Shown here piece after piece: positions 61,896-64,000 of a stretch of 64,000 bases of DNA. The stretch's first letter is position 1. Each line of letters opens with the position of its first letter. The DNA is from Brevibacterium permense. GTDB taxonomy: Bacteria; Actinomycetota; Actinomycetes; Actinomycetales; Brevibacteriaceae. Under the pieces are notes generated by a model that worked only from the letters and a program-made list of their open reading frames with translations, did no database searches and was not told the origin of the DNA. The position numbers were made by a program, and so were the translations under genes. The stretch lies in NCBI RefSeq assembly GCF_025506275.1, contig NZ_QYCP01000094.1:186001-250000 (forward strand), given 5' to 3'.

Positions 61896-63869
61896 ATGAC
61901 CACAACGACGGAACAGTCGACGTCCACTCTCGACCCGGTGACCTTCGAAGTGCTGAAGAACGCCTTCGCCACCAGCGTCGACCTCATGAGCGAGCAGATC
62001 CTCCGGACCTGCTATTCGTTCGTCATCTATTCCCGCGACTTCTCGTCAGCTCTCTGCGACCGCTACGGAAACACCGTCATGCAGGGCAGTGCTGACATCG
62101 CCGTCCACGTCGGCACCCTGCATTTTCAGTGCAAGGCCGTGATGGAGGAGTTCGGCGACGATATCAACCCCGGCGACGTCTTCCTCATCAACGACCCATA
62201 CCGCGGCGGCACGCACTTCAACGATGTCAGCTTCATCCGTCCGATCTTCGCGGACGACGAGATCATCGGCTTCGCGCAGAACAAGGGGCATTGGGCCGAT
62301 ATCGGTGGATCCGTACCCGGCTCGTTCGATGTCTCGGCCAGTGAGCACTTCGGTGAAGGGCTGCGCATCACCCCGCTGCGGGTGTGGCACAAGGGCCGGT
62401 TCCTCCACGATGTCGCGCAGCTGCTCGTATCGAATACTCGCGCTCCGGACCAAGCGCTCGGTGATCTCAACGCCCAGGCCGAGGCCACTGCCGTATGCGA
62501 ACGTGAAGTGCTTCGACTCGTCGACAAATATTCGAAGGACACGGTCCTCGACGCGATGCAGGAGACGCAGGACTATGTGTGCCGCACGGTTCTCGCCGGC
62601 CTCGGCGACCTGCCGAAAGGCGAGTGGGAGACCGTCGACTTCCTCGACGGCGACCCCGCCAAGGGTGAGGGTCTGGCTCCGATCCGCGTGAAGCTCACCC
62701 TCGACGGAACAGGCATCCACTACGACCTGACCGGCTCCGCCGAAGCGGTCTCGACCTTCCTCAACTCCGGCTATGGGACGACGTTCTCAGCGATCTATGC
62801 AGGGACGAAGACGTTCTTCCCGGAGGTACCCCTCAACTCCGGCTTCTATCAGGCGGTGACCGCAGAGATCGGAGAGGAGGGAACTGTCGTCAATGCCGGC
62901 TGGCCGCATGCGGTGACCGGGTTCTGCTCGGGGCCGTACGAGAAGGTCATGAACGCGATCTTCGAATTGTGGTCCCACATCATGCCCGAACGCGCGATGG
63001 CGTGCGCGTTCAATCTCGAGTATCTGCTCGTCGGCGGGCATGATGCCAGGTCCGAGTCGAGCCCATACTTCATGTGGTACGACTGGATGGCCGGAGGCTG
63101 GGGCGGCCGGTCGACGAAGGACGGATCGTCGGCGACATCACCGGTGTTCGGCACCGGACTCGCAGTCCAGCCGGTCGAAGGTCAGGAGCGCTTGACCCCG
63201 GTAGTCACCACCCAGCATTCGATCAACATCGACTCAGGCGGTCCCGGCAGATTCCGCGGAGGCTGCGGAGTCAATAAGGGCGGCATCCTCACCGATGCAA
63301 CCGGTGCCGTGATGAGCTACTGCTGTGACCGCGGCCGGTCGACGACGTGGGGCATCAATGGCGGACTGCCATCGATCCCACACGGAGTCTGGCTCAATCC
63401 TTCGTCGGAGAACCCGCGCTACCTGGGTGCCACATTCTCGAACGTCGCCATCAGCCCCGGAGACACGTTCGAACGTCCCAGCGCCGGAGGCGGCGGCTTC
63501 GGTGACCCACTGGAACGGACCACTGCAGAGGTGCTCGAGGACGTCATCGACGGCTACGTCTCCATCGACCGCGCGGCCAAGGACTACGGTGTCGTCATCC
63601 GTGAGATCGATGCCGAGCTCGACGAATACGAGATCGACGAAGCCGCGACAGGACAGGAACGGGACCGGATCCGGTCCGCACGCGCATCCTGGCTGGAGGC
63701 CGACCCGACCGAGGTGGCCCGCCGATACCGTGATGGTGAGATCACCGTCCACGACGTCATCCGCCAGTACGGCGTCGTCCTCGATTGGGGCACCGGTGAA
63801 CTGCTCGAAAAGTCAACGGGACAGTTCCGCGACAGTATGCGGGCTCGGTCCGCGGCCCACTGGAGCTGA
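61896..63869 (+). CDS. hyuB: hydantoinase B/oxoprolinase family protein, HyuB subunit
   Basis: A 657-residue HyuB-type protein: DPVTFEVLKNAFATSVDLMS, INDPYRGGTHFNDV, GHWADIGGSVPGS, SGGPGRFRGGCGVNKG and RPSAGGGGFGDPLER. It is longer than the smallest HyuB proteins by a C-terminal region (EVARRYRDGEITVHDVIRQYG) typical of acetophenone carboxylase-like and related subunits. It completes the pair with HyuA. No dedicated transporter is adjacent in the window. Confidence 0.92.
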   Translation: MTTTTEQSTSTLDPVTFEVLKNAFATSVDLMSEQILRTCYSFVIYSRDFSSALCDRYGNTVMQGSADIAVHVGTLHFQCKAVMEEFGDDINPGDVFLINDPYRGGTHFNDVSFIRPIFADDEIIGFAQNKGHWADIGGSVPGSFDVSASEHFGEGLRITPLRVWHKGRFLHDVAQLLVSNTRAPDQALGDLNAQAEATAVCEREVLRLVDKYSKDTVLDAMQETQDYVCRTVLAGLGDLPKGEWETVDFLDGDPAKGEGLAPIRVKLTLDGTGIHYDLTGSAEAVSTFLNSGYGTTFSAIYAGTKTFFPEVPLNSGFYQAVTAEIGEEGTVVNAGWPHAVTGFCSGPYEKVMNAIFELWSHIMPERAMACAFNLEYLLVGGHDARSESSPYFMWYDWMAGGWGGRSTKDGSSATSPVFGTGLAVQPVEGQERLTPVVTTQHSINIDSGGPGRFRGGCGVNKGGILTDATGAVMSYCCDRGRSTTWGINGGLPSIPHGVWLNPSSENPRYLGATFSNVAISPGDTFERPSAGGGGFGDPLERTTAEVLEDVIDGYVSIDRAAKDYGVVIREIDAELDEYEIDEAATGQERDRIRSARASWLEADPTEVARRYRDGEITVHDVIRQYGVVLDWGTGELLEKSTGQFRDSMRARSAAHWS

Positions 63870-63879
63870 AGCTTCCGGT

Positions 63880-63920
63880 CAATCGGGGCGCTCGTCCACT
63901 CGGGGCGAGCGCCCCGATTG
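63880..63920 (+). terminator. hairpin terminator after hyuB
   Basis: CAATCGGGGCGCTCG (63880-63894) pairs perfectly with CGAGCGCCCCGATTG (63906-63920), a GC-rich 15-bp stem with an 11-base loop, eleven bases after the hyuB stop. It is followed by CTTGACCTTT. An ATG at 63991 with GAAGAAGG eight bases upstream may open the next gene, but only ten bases of it are visible. Confidence 0.8.
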
Positions 63921-64000
63921 CTTGACCTTTCCCACCTCGCGATCGAGAGTAAGAGCAGAAGCAGTTGTCGAGCGAAGAAGGTCGAGCAGTATGCACACAG

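Noticed and set aside
1..64000. tRNA, rRNA, riboswitch or CRISPR features
   Set aside because: I saw no repeat-spacer pattern, no cloverleaf-like gene and no recognisable riboswitch core by reading; small RNAs cannot be excluded without a covariance search.
63991..64000. Start of a further gene at the right edge
   Set aside because: An ATG with a GAAGAAGG site is present but only ten bases are visible, too few to call a gene.

Overview
This 64-kb window is high-GC chromosomal DNA from an actinobacterium. Gene content and codon style suggest Brevibacterium or a close relative; that is inference, since no rRNA or other marker is present. Genes are tightly packed, with many ATGA or GTGA overlaps, several GTG starts placed by AAGGAG sites, and one probable leaderless gene. 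No tRNA, rRNA, CRISPR array or intact mobile element was seen. The region is accessory and catabolic: about a dozen short operons, most with their own transporter and regulator. Decayed gene fragments lie between them.

Layout. 0-1.3 kb: end of a class III CoA-transferase gene and an enoyl-CoA hydratase. 1.3-11.4 kb: a glyoxalase-like protein, then a LysR-centred locus. The LysR gene (5060-5986) sits between a flavin monooxygenase/aspartase pair and a RidA, DUF1028, M20 amidohydrolase, MHS transporter, aldehyde dehydrogenase operon; similar LysR-type sites precede both arms. 11.6-15.7 kb: TetR facing an acyl-CoA ligase, enoyl-CoA hydratase, SDR operon. 15.7-36 kb: three separate YtcJ-type amidohydrolases, each paired with a different class of transporter (APC, POT, MHS), plus a DUF2891 protein, an M20-like protein, LacI and two-module Lrp regulators. 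Inserted among them are a copper amine oxidase locus (TetR, permease, oxidase, His-rich membrane protein) and fragments of a DUF2891 gene, an ISL3 transposase, a nucleoside deaminase and a LysR gene.

37-38.4 kb is an AT-richer islet with a Nudix hydrolase and an HNH endonuclease gene broken by a 14-bp tandem duplication. 38.4-50.2 kb is the most coherent pathway. On the minus strand it has a CoA-transferase, a class I fumarase (possible mesaconase), two acyl-CoA dehydrogenases, a hydratase resembling mesaconyl-C4-CoA hydratase and a CoA-transferase closely resembling mesaconyl-CoA C1-C4 transferase. A GntR gene and a TRAP transporter lie on the plus strand, with a shared ATAATGCATT motif before both transcription units. 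This reads as uptake and breakdown of a C5 dicarboxylate such as mesaconate or methylsuccinate.

50.2-64 kb: a non-canonical Nramp transporter, a rifamycin ADP-ribosyltransferase, a MarR operon (MarR, pirin, GNAT, AhpD-like) that shares a TGTTG-N6-CAACA operator with a nearby YcaC-like hydrolase, an MMPL transporter, and a PucR regulator diverging from a HyuA/HyuB hydantoinase pair that ends at a strong terminator hairpin.
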